Part shown: positions 38,746-51,900 of the stretch, piece after piece | Numbering within the stretch: position 1 is the first letter of the stretch | Layout of the letters: each line of letters begins with the position of its first letter | Assembly (NCBI GenBank): GCA_029204225.1 | Contig: CM055107.1 | Span: 5,452,900-5,516,899, forward strand | Source of the DNA: Diphasiastrum complanatum | Taxonomy: Eukaryota; Streptophyta; Lycopodiopsida; Lycopodiales; Lycopodiaceae | Direction of reading: 5' to 3' | DNA length: 64,000 nt | Made by a program: the position numbers and the translations under genes | Notes under the pieces: model-generated | Told to the model about the DNA's origin: nothing | The model's input: the letters and a program-made list of their open reading frames with translations, nothing else | Database searches by the model: none

Positions 38746-38903
38746 GAACCACCCTCTAAATGTCCTCAGCTCACTCCAAAAGAAGGAAGCAAGTACCGAA
38801 CCACCCTCTAAATGTCCTCAGCTCCACTCCAGAAGAAGCAACCAAGTATCGAACCACCCTCTAAATGTCCTCAAGCTCCACCCAGAAGAAGGAATCAAGT
38901 ATC
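38746..38903. repeat. 53-bp tandem repeat, three copies
   Basis: The unit starting GAACCACCCTCTAAATGTCC occurs at 38746, 38798 and 38851 (52, 53 and 53 bp). Copies differ at a few positions and by one-base indels. An open plus-strand frame over it is a consequence of the repeat. Confidence 0.9.
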
Positions 38904-39290
38904 ATCGATGTTTTCGATGGACCATGGAGACCTACTCCTGGGGGCTTTATGACCCTTGAGGGCAACCGTTCAAGAGGGTGTAAAGCCATGTCCAAGAGCT
39001 TTACCCAACATCAAGTTCAGTCGCATTTTTGTACATGTTTCAGTCTTGCTCAGGCATTATGCCCTATCATTCATTGCTCGAATTGCTCAGACAAGGGATT
39101 CACACACTAAGAGGGTTCTAAGTCAAGTGGAAAAAAAATTATGAAGTTTGTTAATCATCTATCACACTTGCAACAATAACTACACATGAACAAGAATACT
39201 ACAAAAGCATTTGCAAAAAAGCACAATCAATCTTGAAGTAACCATCACTTCATTCAACCAACCGAGTAACTGAAAATACGCGTAAAGTAG
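38904..39290. other. Intergenic DNA, no gene recognised
   Basis: Open plus-strand frames of 60-80 codons lie around 38865-39144 without recognised motifs. Confidence 0.35.
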
Positions 39291-39299
39291 ATCTAGTCT

Positions 39300-40110
39300 A
39301 AATCACTAAGCACCTTAAGATAGCATCCAAGTTGTTTCAGCCCTACTCAATTGGATATTGCTCTCGTTTAATGACTAGTTGGATTTTTCGAATTTTTCTT
39401 TACTAAGACCTTTTTATCTGTAGCATATTCATTTGTGGAAACATAGGCAAGCTTCACCTCCTTTGCATGAATCTTGTCACGAATAAAATGATAAAGGACT
39501 TTTATGTGTTTAGTACGAGCTTGGAATATTGGATTTTTATGCAACTCAAATTAGAATTGCATCTACTTGTAAGTAATCTTTGTAACCAAGTGCACTCAAA
39601 CGCTGCATTCGCCGCTACCTTTTACTCAAATTTAGTTGAAGATAATGCAACTTTATATTGCTTCTTGCTAACCCATGAGATTGTTGCAAAGCCAAGAGCA
39701 AAAACATAACTAGAAACATGTACATCTATTGACGATGACTTTTTAACAGCATAACCACATATCTTATAAGCTTTTGACTTGTCAGCATAACCCACAAAAA
39801 TGCCTTTGGTTTGAACTTTCGTTCGAGTGTCTGATAGTCTAATACTTTTGTTGGTAGTCTTTTTTGCAAAAAAAATTTGTCATTTCGCTGCTGCTACCCA
39901 ATACAAATGGTAAGATGTTTTTAATCTCATTTTGTTTGCATAAGTTGTTGAATTGAATTCATCACCTCTATTTGTCCTAAACATTGTAATTTCTTTTTTC
40001 AACTTGATTCTCAAGTAGCATGTTGAACTCAATGAAAAAATCTATCAACCGTGATTTGACATTCATAAACTAAATCCAAGCCTTTTTAGAGAAAGTATTA
40101 ATGGAAGAAA
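39300..40110 (-). pseudogene. Copia integrase / RNase H remnant
   Basis: Minus-strand frames give an integrase core segment (FRTNRGDEFNS, about 39950), the integrase C-terminal GIFVGYADKSKAYKI (about 39770-39815), and then directly the RNase H pieces FALGFATISWVSKKQ and KVALSSTK-E plus CTWLQRLL (about 39600-39700). RT is missing between them. Many stops. An old, deleted copy. Confidence 0.72.
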
Positions 40111-41640
40111 TAAAGTGTACCAAAAGTGAAACTTACCACTTTGGGATGTTTTTGCCCAAATGCTTTGCTCATCTTTTTGAAAAGTGGTTGAACTTTTTGC
40201 TTTAACACAAGCTAGTCAATTTCTTTGGCCTCTAAGTCCTTTAAGGTTCAAAGTTGGTGTGTGATGTGTGGTCAATTTTGTCCAAGCTTAAAATATACTC
40301 TAAATGCATCTTGATGTGAGACATACTTTTGAAATTTGTCAAAATACTTTCGTGAAGGAACGTCATGTTAGTTTACTTTTCGTTCTTGAAAGCATTAAAC
40401 TATGCAAAGAATATCATTTCTTAGGAAGTGGATTCAATGAATTTTGTGATTCTTGAGAGTGAAAGTCGACATGAAATGATTTTAAAATGTATAGAAAGTT
40501 TCAAAGCCAAATCGTGGCACATTTTAAAAAAGATGTAAAGAAATTGGAGGAAGTATTTTTTGCTTTCGCAAAAATAAATAGCCATGGGCCACAAATAAAA
40601 AATTCATCCATAAAGTAAAATGTTTGGCCAGTTATTTTATGAATGCAAAGGTCATTAATTTATATGTTCTTTTCTTTTCTTTTTTGTAATCTAGAGGGAA
40701 CTAAATAGTGCAAAACCCATATTAATGGGCCCAAAATGTTACACTCTTAAGCTCATGGAATTTGATAGTCAAAAGGCAAGCACAAATGAGATTGACATGG
40801 TTTTTTAGGGCAAGTCCTAGCACTTAAGCCTAGACTCTCAACCAAGGAATTTGTTTTTCATTAGACATGTTATCTAGTTCTTTTCAAAAAAGTTATTACA
40901 TGTCCATAAAGAGTTTCAATTGTTGGTAAAATTTCGATTAGTTTATTTATACGATATATCAAAAAAGATTTACAGCAATTTTGGGTGAAAGTATAAACAA
41001 ATCACTTGGCCTTTACACAAGGGAATGGTCTTTCTAGTGACCTCATTCAAGTTGAATAAGTATGATAACCATCTTCCTCACCTTCAAATTTGTTGTCTAA
41101 GACAATGCTAGTTTAGATAATTAAAGCCACTACCTCTTAAAAAACCCATAGCTACAAACAAGCCAATTTTTAAGATTGGCTTTTCACTTTTAATATTCTC
41201 CTAAATTTAAGCTCAATAAGAATTTTAACCTTTATATAATGCTATGGAGTTATTTACCCTTTTTTAAGGTAAGCTAAAAAGTTATTAAATTTCTATTCTT
41301 CTAATTTTCTTGTTTGTCCCCATATGCGTGGCAGACTTCCGATCTCAAGAGAGAAAAGGAAGTCTTGCCCAACTCACCACTTTTTAGAGGACAAATTTCT
41401 TATTTTAGGCAAGAAGGTTCTAACTTCTTACATTTTAGTTCTTGCTTTGCCTTTTTAGTTCGTGATTGAAAATAGTAGTCTTATTTTTTCAAGAAGAGAG
41501 AAAAGAGTGAGGAAGATAAAGTAGGAGTAGCTTAGGAGTTTTTTTTTTTTAATTTTCAATTGGTTCATGTGATTTATAAGTGTTAAAGCTTTCTTTTTCT
41601 CTTAGTATTGTGGTTAAACATACGATTATTTTGAGGTGAA
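40111..41640. other. Intergenic AT-rich DNA, no gene recognised
   Basis: No coding block or repeat end found. Several T-rich and A-rich runs. Confidence 0.4.
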
Positions 41641-41652
41641 CATCACCATAGT

Positions 41653-41792
41653 TTTCACTATACCACGACATTTACTCCCTTTGTATACTCCTACAAGTGC
41701 CTTCCATTTATCATCAAACATCTTCCACTATACTATGGCATTTACTCCCTTTGTATTCTCCTGCAAGTGCCTTCCATATATAATCAAAAATC
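41653..41792. repeat. 70-bp tandem duplication
   Basis: Two head-to-tail copies share TTTACTCCCTTTGTAT and CAAGTGCCTTCCAT, with about ten differences between them. Confidence 0.85.
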
Positions 41793-42144
41793 GTGGAACA
41801 TGTGGCATTTGTGACAAGGAGCGTAAAGCTCTTTCCTTGAGATTGTTTTTTTGTTTTTGGTCCTCTTGGTTGAATTTATTTTTTGTTTAGTGTTCACTAC
41901 TTTGAAGCTCTATAAACTTGTTCATTTTATTAACTTTATCTTATTGAAAGTAAGTAGAAGCTAATTTTACTTCTTATGATTGGTTTGAGACACAAAATCC
42001 ATGAAAGAACTTTTAATGGGCTCTTGCATTTTATGTGGAAAAAAGTACACTATCTCCCTAGTTATCTACATAATCATAGACTCGTTGAGATTGAATAATG
42101 ACTTTTCAAGTTTGCAAATTACATTGACAAAATCCAAAAAATAT

Positions 42145-42166
42145 CACACACACACATGCGCGCGCG

Positions 42167-42216
<50 letters not shown>
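42145..42216. repeat. (CA)n/(CG)n microsatellite
   Basis: Alternating purine-pyrimidine tract with a central TGCGCGCGCGCACG block, then about 24 CA units. Such a tract could adopt Z-DNA. Confidence 0.95.
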
Positions 42217-42219
<3 letters not shown>

Positions 42220-42859
42220 GAAGCATTCTCATTGGTGACTTGCTTGACCAATAGTGATGCACCAATTGTCTAGTGAATCGCCTACCCTCTAAAATTGTCA
42301 TTATATAAAAATCACATGTGACTTAGTCGGGGCCAAAACCACATAATTTTAGGCATGCCATTCGTATTCAAACACAACTACATATTGCCTAGCCAGGACC
42401 TATTGCATGATCAATCGTAACTCACTATTGACTCACATACATATGGCAACCAATTTCAGAGTTGCCACCTAGATTTTGACCTCTTCACATTATGCCACCT
42501 AGTTTTTGTCCACATGCAAGATAGTGACTCCCCTATTGACCTAGTTTCATTTTGATACGTTTACCTTGCCCTATTCAAGCCTATTGCACATTTCATTGTC
42601 ACTCTCACTAACATTTAACCACTAGTTATTTTGATTGGTATGTTCTTTCAAATGCTCTTGAGATAATAAATAAATGATATGTCAATGTACAATCCCAATA
42701 GCTTACTCATGTAGCTCTTCCCTCCAAGTATTGAACACCCCATCTGTTCTCCATGTTCCCGCCATGCCCAACCCAAATGGCAATCCCATGCTTGATGAAA
42801 ACATGTTTTCAATGCGTCATTTTTCATGTAGCAATATTTACCAAAGATGGCACCTCAAG

Positions 42860-44640
42860 TCATTTCGCCTAGTTCGTTAAGGAACTGTTTGAGCCAAATG
42901 ATTCCATTGGCCATCTTTGCTGCTGCAATGTAATCCGCTTCGTAGAATGACTGAGCCACAACGATCTGCTTTTTGCTGAACTAGAGAATTGCTGCTCCTG
43001 ACGCGATGGTGCATCTTCCTGAGACACTTTTGCAGTCGTCCTTGAGAGATGCCCGGCTAGCATCACTGTAGGAAAGCATCTAGAACCCTGCATTACGAGA
43101 ATAACACAATCCAAAATCCTCCGTTGATTGAAGGTATTGCAAAATTCATTTCGCAATCTTCCAATGAGTTGAGCCTGGATTCGTACAGAATTGGCCCATC
43201 TTGAACACGGCATAAGCAATGTCAGGACATGTGTTATCTGCAAGGTACATCAGCGATCCAATCAACTTTTTGTATGGTGTAAGCTCCATCATTTCTTTTT
43301 CTTCTTCAGTCTTCGAACAGTCTTCATTCGTCGGGACTGTTTCTGCAAGCATTGGAGTATTTGCTCCTTTGCAACTTAGCATCCCGAAATCTTCTAGGAT
43401 TTTTTGGGTATATTTGGACTGATGAAGTACGATTTACCTCCCTCATAGTCCCTGTCAGTTTGTAAGCCAAGATAACATCTGGTTTCTCCCAGGTCTGCAA
43501 TCTCGAAATGTTTCGAGATGTCATACTTCACCTCAACAATAAGCTCCTCACTCTTGCAAAATATCAAAGTGTTGTCCACATGTACAGCTACAACGGATCT
43601 ATAATTCCTACATAAACATTGGAATCAGCTATTAGTGGCTTGAATCCCAAGGATTTCAAGGCTTGATCGTTCTTCTGAAACCATTGTCACGCTGATTGCT
43701 TCAGAACATAGATACTCCTGTGCATTCTGCATGCATAAGTAGGAAGTGAATTTGAGATGTAGCCTGGAGGTTGATCCATGTAGACTTCTTCGTCTAGCTC
43801 GCCATGCAAGAACCTTGTCTTCTCGTCCACAATGTGAACCCTGAGATTATAAGCAACTGCATATGCAAACAGTAAATGTAGGGACAAATGTTTCACGACA
43901 GGGGAAAAGGTCTCAGCATAGTCAATACCATATCTCTGAGAAAAACCCTTCGCTACAAGTCTGGCTTTATACTTAGAAATCCATTCGATCCATACTTCAA
44001 CTTGTATACCCACTTGCATTTTACAGTCTTTCACTTATCTAGTAATGGCTGCAATGTCCATGCCTGATTCCTCCTCATGGATTCCATCTCCTCATTCATG
44101 GCTTGGATCCATCTGTCCTTCTCTGGACATTCAATCGCTTTCTCGAATGTTTGTGGTTCTCCACTGAATCCACAAACTCTTCTGATGTAGAAGTTGAGCT
44201 GCCTAGCACAAATCTTGCTGGCACTCTCCGTTCTCTTGTCGATCTTCTAGGAGACCCTTCTGCAACTGCAATGCTCTTGTCTTTATCTACTTTGCTAGGT
44301 CTGGAACCATTTCGGTTTACAGGTATTGTAGCAGTAGGCTAGCTTGCGAATCTTCCTTCGTCTGATTCGTCACTCGAATGAGGTGCGACTCGAACATCTT
44401 CATCTGAGTGTTCGTCTTCTGCTCCCTTTGTCATAGTTGGTAGATCATAGTACTATCTTCCAATGACTTCATAACTGACAGCATCATCGTTGGCCATGAT
44501 TATGCTCTCATCGAATTTGACGTCTCTGACTGTCTTCACTGTGTTTGTCTCTGGCATATAGACTCTGTAGTATGACGAATGATTGTCATATCCTACAAAA
44601 TTTCCTTGTTCTGCTTTCTCATCAAGCCGAACATTTCACG
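42860..44640 (-). pseudogene. Copia integrase end-RT-RNase H remnant
   Basis: The minus strand shows an integrase C-terminal linker (VKTVRDVKFDESIIMAND, about 44470-44540), RT (KARLVAKGFSQRYGIDYAET, about 43920-43980, then DEEVYMDQPPGYI), the RT end (HFEIADLGETRCYLGLQTD), TPYKKLIGSLMYLADNTCPD (about 43215-43280), and RNase H (HSTKRITLQQQ-type region in a shifted frame, 42869-43140). At least four frame changes and stops. No LTR is recognised at either side. Confidence 0.82.
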
Positions 44641-45369
44641 ACACACGACACAAAATTGTTCGTGACACAAAATCATTTGTACTCTAAAGGACCAAGAAAA
44701 TCAACCAAGTACCATGAAATACAAATATTTGATCTGATATCGTGACATCAGCAGAAGAGCTTTAGGACGTGGCTAATCCACCACTCTTGTAATCCATGAT
44801 TAGTTATAGGTGTTTAATCTATCTGATCAGGGATGTTACTCGACGCGACACAAAAAAGTTCGCGAAATATTTACATTATGCTTGATGCATAAAACATATA
44901 CAGATAGACGAAAAATATAGAATACATGTCCGCTTGTGAGCGAGACAATTTTGTAAGAGGATCAACAGATCCAAGCAGTCCGCTTGTAAGCGAGACACTA
45001 TTCGTGGGAGAACATTATTTCTCTCACGCCAATGCACTGTGTGGGTCTGTCACATAGTGCTCGAAAATTTTATATTTGATGTATGAATTGTAGCCATTGT
45101 TTTGAATAGTCACAAATCATTAGTTTACCGCAATTTGCAAAAAATCAAACTTGTTGAGTTTGAAAATGTCCATGGGCCATTTAAATTGTTTTTCACATGG
45201 TTTTCTTTTTAACTCCAAGCATGCTCCACCTACAAATCTATAAATAAATAACATTTAAAATTTGTTCCAATTTAAAATGTTACATAATTTCAGAGTCACT
45301 CCTTTGTTTACATTCAAAAATGATGTATTCTTAAAGATATTACAAGTATCCAAGGAGCCTCATAATAAC
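44641..45369. other. Intergenic DNA with a short direct repeat
   Basis: The 14-mer GTCCGCTTGT-AGCG (one varying base) occurs twice, near 44930 and 44978, each followed by AGACA. No coding segment is recognised. Confidence 0.35.
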
Positions 45370-46172
45370 TGTTAGATTTCATCCTTGAAATCATTTGTAA
45401 TGTGGAACCATTTTATGTGTAGTCTACAGTTTTACTTGCATTATCAAGATAGTGTCAAAGGTACCAAGACTATCTGCAGAAATACATGCATTGTCGACAC
45501 AAAGTTGACAGTTTTAAACTTCGAGTGATTGTCACACAAAATTTGAGTTGACCAAAAGTCGACGTTGTCAAGGATTCCAAACTCGACTAAAAAAATTTGA
45601 ATAGTGAAACCTCATCCGCTACATTTTTGGGGCCAATCCCGGGGCCCGCTATGTGGATAATAGTGCTCTTCGTTAAGGTTGTGCCATCAAAAACTATAAA
45701 TAGATCAATTAGATTATAGTAGTTTAAGTTGTTTTCTTCTTCTCCTCTCTGTTCCGCCACAGGCGTAAACTGATTTGTGAAAAGCTATCGCGATTACAAC
45801 CTGTGTAAGAGCGAAATTTATAGTGGAATAAGATGTGTTATTATCATAACGAAATGAGAGTAGATAGCAAAAGCATAAGCAGCTGTAATTCATCATCTAT
45901 CAACACAAACTACTTTTGTCATTTTTATCTTGTTCTACTATTTCAGTTATTCCTGCTTATTATGATCTAAGTTTCTGATTTGATCTATAACTGGCATAAC
46001 AATCTAATTGTCATTCACTTTTTGCACTTCTGAATGATAGTGTAGTTGTACTTGAATTAGTAGTAAATTGGTTTTGTTATCACATTAACCGTCGCTGCTA
46101 CTATCAACTATTCAATCAGTAATTCAGTACTATTGAATAGTTATTTGACCACTACACAACTTATTTCCAACA
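45370..46172 (+). repeat. Copia-type LTR, plus strand (803 bp)
   Basis: It opens TGTTAGATTTCATCC and closes TTATTTCCAACA, with a TATA-like ACTATAAATAGATC near 45694. It is followed by a primer-site-like sequence and then a gag start. Its length and the TGTTAG...CCAACA ends agree with the other Copia LTRs in the window. No partner LTR is seen. Confidence 0.6.
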
Positions 46173-46184
46173 TAGTATTAGAGC
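46173..46184 (+). other. Degenerate tRNA-Met primer binding site
   Basis: TAGTATTAGAGC, two changes from TGGTATCAGAGC, immediately after the LTR end. Both changes are transitions. Confidence 0.6.
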
Positions 46185-46235
46185 TAGTTATCTACATATT
46201 AGTGCATATTGCCATAGTTAATATCTAGATCAGTT

Positions 46236-46420
46236 TTTGTCTACAATGGATGCGTGATCTTCAAATTCTATCGAGAAGTTGGATGTCAACAACTACCACT
46301 TATGGAAATTCAAAATGAGGGCGATCCTTGTTATTTTTCAAAAAAAGGACTTAGGAGGTTTGACAACCTATCTTTGAAGGCATGAATCCTTCTGGAGGTT
46401 GATGCAATCTATGGAAATAA
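46236..46420 (+). pseudogene. Copia gag N-terminal fragment
   Basis: The segment reads EKLDVNNYHLWKFKMRAILV (about 46270-46330) after an ATG and an early stop. This is the standard Copia gag opening. The frame degenerates within about 50 codons. Confidence 0.65.
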
Positions 46421-46899
46421 TCCAATCACCCTTTACGTGAATTATTTTCCATCTATAGAATTCATATGTTGGTTTTGCATGTAAAGTCTCAAAATCGCCT
46501 TTAGGAACCAAATAATAGATAATATTGATTTGTAGTGCACTTACTCAAAATTATTTTAATGTTTTTAGTAAGTCTTATTATCCTCTGGAGTCTACATAAA
46601 AGTCCCATATGAACTATAAACGAAATGTTTCGATCAATTAGTGTGAGACCAAGAGCAAATGATGTAATTTTTTCTATTGTTGGAGTGGTAAATCTAATAT
46701 GCTAACTAGCACTTGCTAAACATTAACCAAATTTGAATTAGGACACCTCCCATGTGCTCAATCTAAGTTGTCATGCATGTGATACAATGCTGAAGTTGGA
46801 AAATAAAATTTGAACACACACACACAAACACAGTGTTTTTGTTGTAATAGATTCAACTCTCTTCGACTAGTAACTATCATTTTAGCTTAAATACTTTAT

Positions 46900-47440
46900 T
46901 CGTGATTGAAAGGATAAGAAGCCTAAAGTTGTGGATGATTGTTGTTGGTCTACTTCAATTAAGACCAAATACCAGATGACAAAAAGATATCAACTGTGTC
47001 TATTGTTTAAAAACAAAGCCTCATCTTGGTGGTGGGATCTGCAATCTTAGCAGACCACATGGATTGAATTTCAAGAGATTTTTCAAAAAATCTTCTGTTG
47101 TGGTTGATGATTCCAACAATCATAAGTTGATCTCATGTCAAGTGGGCAATCAAAATCTGGATAACTATATCCATGATTTCATGGACTAGTTATCTAGATA
47201 TGTACCGTGTATGCCACTCTAGCAAAACTGTAGTTTATCATAGGCTTTGCCTACATGTTATCAAAATGAGTGTCATTGTAATGTGTTATCATCACTCAAG
47301 GATGCAATTTGAATTCCTGAAGTCTAAGATAATACTATGGTCACCTCGAAGAAACAACAATAGTTTACTCCTAAGTTTCAAAAAGCGGGGATTCATAAAC
47401 ACCAACACCAAATACTTTGAAGAATTGGATGTGGTAGCTT
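46900..47440 (+). pseudogene. Retrotransposon gag fragment
   Basis: Frames read ASSWWWDLQS, TTWIEFQEIFQKIF and NLDNYIHDFMD-LSRY, resembling the retrotransposon gag domain of Gypsy-like elements (W-x-x-F-x-x-x-F and a helix ending in F-x-x-L). Stops interrupt it. It lies just downstream of the Copia gag start, so two elements may be mixed here. Confidence 0.5.
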
Positions 47441-47759
47441 AAAAGAAGTCAAAGATACCACCAATCTTGCTAATCTCCTTGCTATAATCCTTGCTTGAGA
47501 TAGCCAAACTAAGAAGCCAACCTTCAAAAAGTGCCAAAAGTAGGAGGAAAACTTATGGATGATGTCATCTATCTCTACTGTTGCTCTTTTTTAGTAATCT
47601 GAGAGCCAATCTCATCTCACTCAATCCTAAGAGTTAGTTTGGTCTTCTTGACAAGAAACTATAGAAGTTTGACAGTAGCTAGGGAGGGAAAGCTTAGTTT
47701 TCAAGGGATTAGAATAAGTGCTTCCTACTATTATTCAGGGGTGCGGAATGATGTGATAC

Positions 47760-48350
47760 TTTCAACATGTAACTTATAGCTGGCATATCTGACAGGAAGT
47801 CGCACTTGGCAATAGGAAACTTTCAGCTCCAAAGAGTAGCTTGCTCTTACAGGCTTTTCTACTGCAAAGAGCATATTGATGGAGTAACTATTTTGATTTT
47901 GTCTGGAGTAAATATTATCAGAGGATATGCAATGTTCACCATCAGCCCCCATATCTGACAAAAAGTATACAAGGCATCCAGATGTCGCTAAAGTCCTGCA
48001 ACCAAACTATATAATAGAACCACATCATCTGCATAAAGAAGGATAGGGATAACAATGTCTGCTAGAGGACAGCCATCTCCACCTTCTTCCCGAATGATCC
48101 ACTCAAGGTCGTCAATGTATAGAGCAAATAGGGTGGGTGATAAAGGACACCCATACTTAAAGCTTGAAATTTTGATGGGAGCATTTAGTTAAAATTTGTC
48201 TGAAGTACTCGGCAACAGATTATGTGCTTTATAGTAAGGAAGGTATCTTTTGTATAAAGACCGAAGGTTTCAATTACAGCACAAGTGGTTCTCAAAGCTT
48301 CAACTTCTGTTAAATGAAGAAACGTGTCAACCAGGTTCACATTGCACAGA
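47760..48350 (-). pseudogene. LINE reverse transcriptase fragment
   Basis: On the minus strand, 48150-47940 is closely similar to LINE copy A: GCPLSPTLFALYIDDLE, IIREEGGDGCPLADIVIPIL and LYADDVVLLY. The piece above 48185 (NLVDTFLHLTEVEALRTT) matches the same protein less clearly. It lies about 450 bp downstream of the KLCR stop codon, in the same orientation as that gene. Confidence 0.8.
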
Positions 48351-48807
48351 TAAAAAAGTTCTGCATGCGAAAAAATCAGGACAGTTTTCATAATTACAGG
48401 GGCAACTGTACAAAAGTGTCACAAAGCAAGATAATGAATGAAGAACCTATAAATGTGGAGGGAAATGATGCAAACAATCTGATACAAATATCAACGCCAA
48501 ATCAGGACTAGAGTGCCTGCTGTTTTCACAGACAAGACCTTATCTTACAAGCTTGTGAAGAATTTTGGCATCCCCTTCGAAAGCATTCAGAGGTTGTATC
48601 TGAATGTATGATAGTATCTCTGGTACCCACATTTTGTTCAAAAAACTGCCAATGCTGAAAGCCATCCACCAATCACAATGCTAATCTGCTTTCTAACCAT
48701 GAGTTTAGCTGAAATATCAGAGGCATGCATCAGCACTTCTAGCTGCTAGTTTTATCCAATTTTCATGACACTATTTAAAATTTTTCCTTTTCAGCCTTAC
48801 TGCAATG

Positions 48808-48970
48808 TCATCGCACAACCCGATTTCTTTTCCACAAACGAGGGAAACTAACTTCCTTTTGCAGCTCCTTTAGCTTCACTATCCCATCTTTCACTTCTGG
48901 ATGTTCAGCACCAAAGTGCTCTTCTTTAACCTTCAAGACGCTTTTGGAAAGCTGAATGGCATCATCCAGT
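48808..48970 (-). CDS. KLCR: KLCR exon 3
   Basis: 163 nt after GTGCTTGCAG. It completes GR and continues LDDAIQLSKSVLKVKEEHFG through EHPEVKDGIVKLKELQKE to a TGA at 48808. This matches the family's last TPR and basic tail. Confidence 0.9.
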
Positions 48971-51900
48971 CTGCAAGCACCAGAGTTTGCAATCAGGTGA
49001 TATCTAACCAAAGTTTTCCAAGATTGTTAACTTAGCTTCAAACAAATAAAGAGAATCAAATGTGATCGATTGATGTTTAATATATAGATCAATTTCACAT
49101 GATTATGTCCATGAATAAATCAATTTCACATGATTATGTCCATGAATAAATGAATTCACAATATGCTCAAAAATATAAGTATCCACAAAGTCCTATGAAA
49201 TATAAGTGTACGTACCTGTACATTCTATGAAGGCGATGTATCAAAGGAAAGTGCCTCAATACTTTTTGAGAATAGAGCTAATTGAAACTCGTGTAGAGAG
49301 AGAAACTCAAACAAGCAAATCTCACCAACAATTTGACTCAAAATCTCAACTTGATTAATGATCATAAGGAGAAGTACATATAGAGTGTGTGGAAATCCCT
49401 CCTTGCATCCTATTGGACCCCTAATCATAGCCTCTTGCATTCTATTGGACCCCTAATCAGCTTCTTGCATTCTATTGGACCCCTAATCATAGCCTCCTTA
49501 ATTCTATTGGACCTCTAATGACCCTTGTCGCGTGACTGGTGTGCAAGAAAACTGAAGAAAGGAGACGAACCCAAATTACCATATATGACATAATGAAGCT
49601 TTTATTCCTACAAAGCAAGGTTCTGGTATGTACTCCAATTCTGAACCTGTTTAGCCCCTCTAAAACAGAAAGTTGTAACTGTAATGATGAGAAGAACTAT
49701 ATCCAGACCATGCAGCAATTGCCAAAGGTACTACTCTCTCCCCTAGACTCTTCCTTTCACAAACTAATTCCCAATTCAAAGAGCAAAAAGACCCCGCTAT
49801 ATACGTCTATGCAAATTCCTTGTGATGCATATATGTTCAAACTTGTCTTAGGCACAAATGGAGCAACAAGATTTTTCACATGCAGAGACCATCAGAAATT
49901 TAGTCATACTCTGTTCTCTTACCTTTCACAGACTTAACACAAAAGTCGTAGACAAAAGCAGCAGGTATGACCATAATGAGTGGTCAAACAAATTTGAGAG
50001 CTAGTGAGCATATGAGCATGATGAAAGCATAAGCTAGAGCTACATGCTTCACTTGGTCCTGGCTATTTAATCTTCTTGTTGGTTTTCTCAATCCGTCTTC
50101 ATCAATTTTTGTTTGTTGGCCAATGGATTGTAAACAAACGGGAATATATTGTATTCACAATGACGCATGAAAGGTTATAGGTCAAGAGGTCATTTTTTTG
50201 TCCTCTTCCCTGTTCCTGATTTTGGTTCAGGGTATCTCAGGACTGGTTTCTTCAAGAGCTTATGTGCAGCCTGCTTTATAAACAGGTTGAGTTCATTTTA
50301 AGATTTGTTATGGGACAATTGCAAGGCACACATATAATGTTACCAAGGGCAACTGCCACAGTCTACCTACCCCATCTCCACACATTACGATTTTGAGAAT
50401 ACTCTAAATCGAGATGTGGACCAATCCACTCTCAGAAAACCCATGCTTTCTATCATGGGCTGATCTTTCCATGATGCCGAAGGTCTTTCTCTTTTAGGCA
50501 ATTTGACGAATATTGAACCAATCAAGCAAACACACAGTAGCTGTTCGATTTATTTTGAATCAAACTGTAATCTGTTTTCTTCAATATCACTTAAGACTCA
50601 AGAGCATGGATGAATGCTATCTATGCTATACCCAATGGCCAGGCCAGCAAATAGCCTTTAGATTATCTTGCTAAAAACAGCAAAATAATCTTGGAAAATG
50701 TCCAACAGATGAGATTAAAAGGTCCAACAAAAACCACTTTAATATGTAAGAACTTAAAATCATCTGAAACTTTTAAAGACCAGCATTGGAGTTAAAAATC
50801 TGGAGAAGTAAATGCAATGTTAACAATGCACACCTGCCAAGTGCATCATAGGTTCCAGCCAGGTTGCCACAAACATTTAGAGTGTCTGGATGATCAGGCC
50901 CACAAGTCTCTTCCAAAATACTTTTTGCTTCTTCGAAGAGCTCTGCTGCATCTACAATTTCATAGAGTTCGACACAAGCAAGCCCCATTTGATTGAGCAA
51001 TATCCCAAAAAAACTGGTCCTCCTTTTGGTCGCTGACTTCAATAGGATTACAGCATCTTTGAAGGCCAAAAAAGCATCTGCAGGTTTTCCTTGTAAATAG
51101 TGAAGCACTCCCATCTGCGCTTTAATGCCAGCAATTGCACTTTGCTGTCCAGGGGAGCACTGTACCAGGTCTAATGCATTTTGCAGCAAGTGAAGGGCTT
51201 GTTCAGGTTCATTCAGGGCCTCATATATGGACGCTATTTCTGTTAAACCACTAGCAACTTCATCAGTGAAATGGCCAGCATCATGCTTCCTGTAAATCCT
51301 CAAAGCACTTTCGCAATAAATTTTCGCTTCTCGGTGTCTTCCTGTTTTCATATAGAGATCTGCAAGACTTACATACACTGAGGCGACTGATGCATGATCC
51401 CCACCTTTAACTGACTTGAAAACAGTGAGTGCTTTTTGATAAGCAAATACAGCATCTTCAAACCGTTCAAGATTGACATAAACGTCCCCTATAGAGGACT
51501 GAACAAATGCAGCTTCAAGATTCTGGCCATCAGAAATCAAAGCCATGCTTGCTAACACCAAATATTCTAATGCCTTTTCATGATCTGCCTTTCCACTGCA
51601 GATGAGTGCCATGAGTCGTCGATCTGCAGCTTCTTCTACTGAACCTGGGGAACTGCACTCACTATGAATCTTAAGCAAATGCTGGCATACCATTTCCGCC
51701 TCGTGGAACTGCATGGCCTGTTTACAAGAAGCCAAATATCAGGTGCTGACTGAGACAGCCTAGAAGTGCACACAATAAGCTCTAATGCCCTAAAGGAGAA
51801 CCGTAAAAACATTTGAGAATAGTTTCTAGTTAATGATTTAACTCTAGAAGCAATCGTGATACTAGACGAATTTAGTTTTAATCTTCAGGCTTGTGTAGCG

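Noticed and set aside
49403-49521. CRISPR-like array
   Set aside because: Repeats are contiguous with no unique spacers, and the setting is a plant gene intron.
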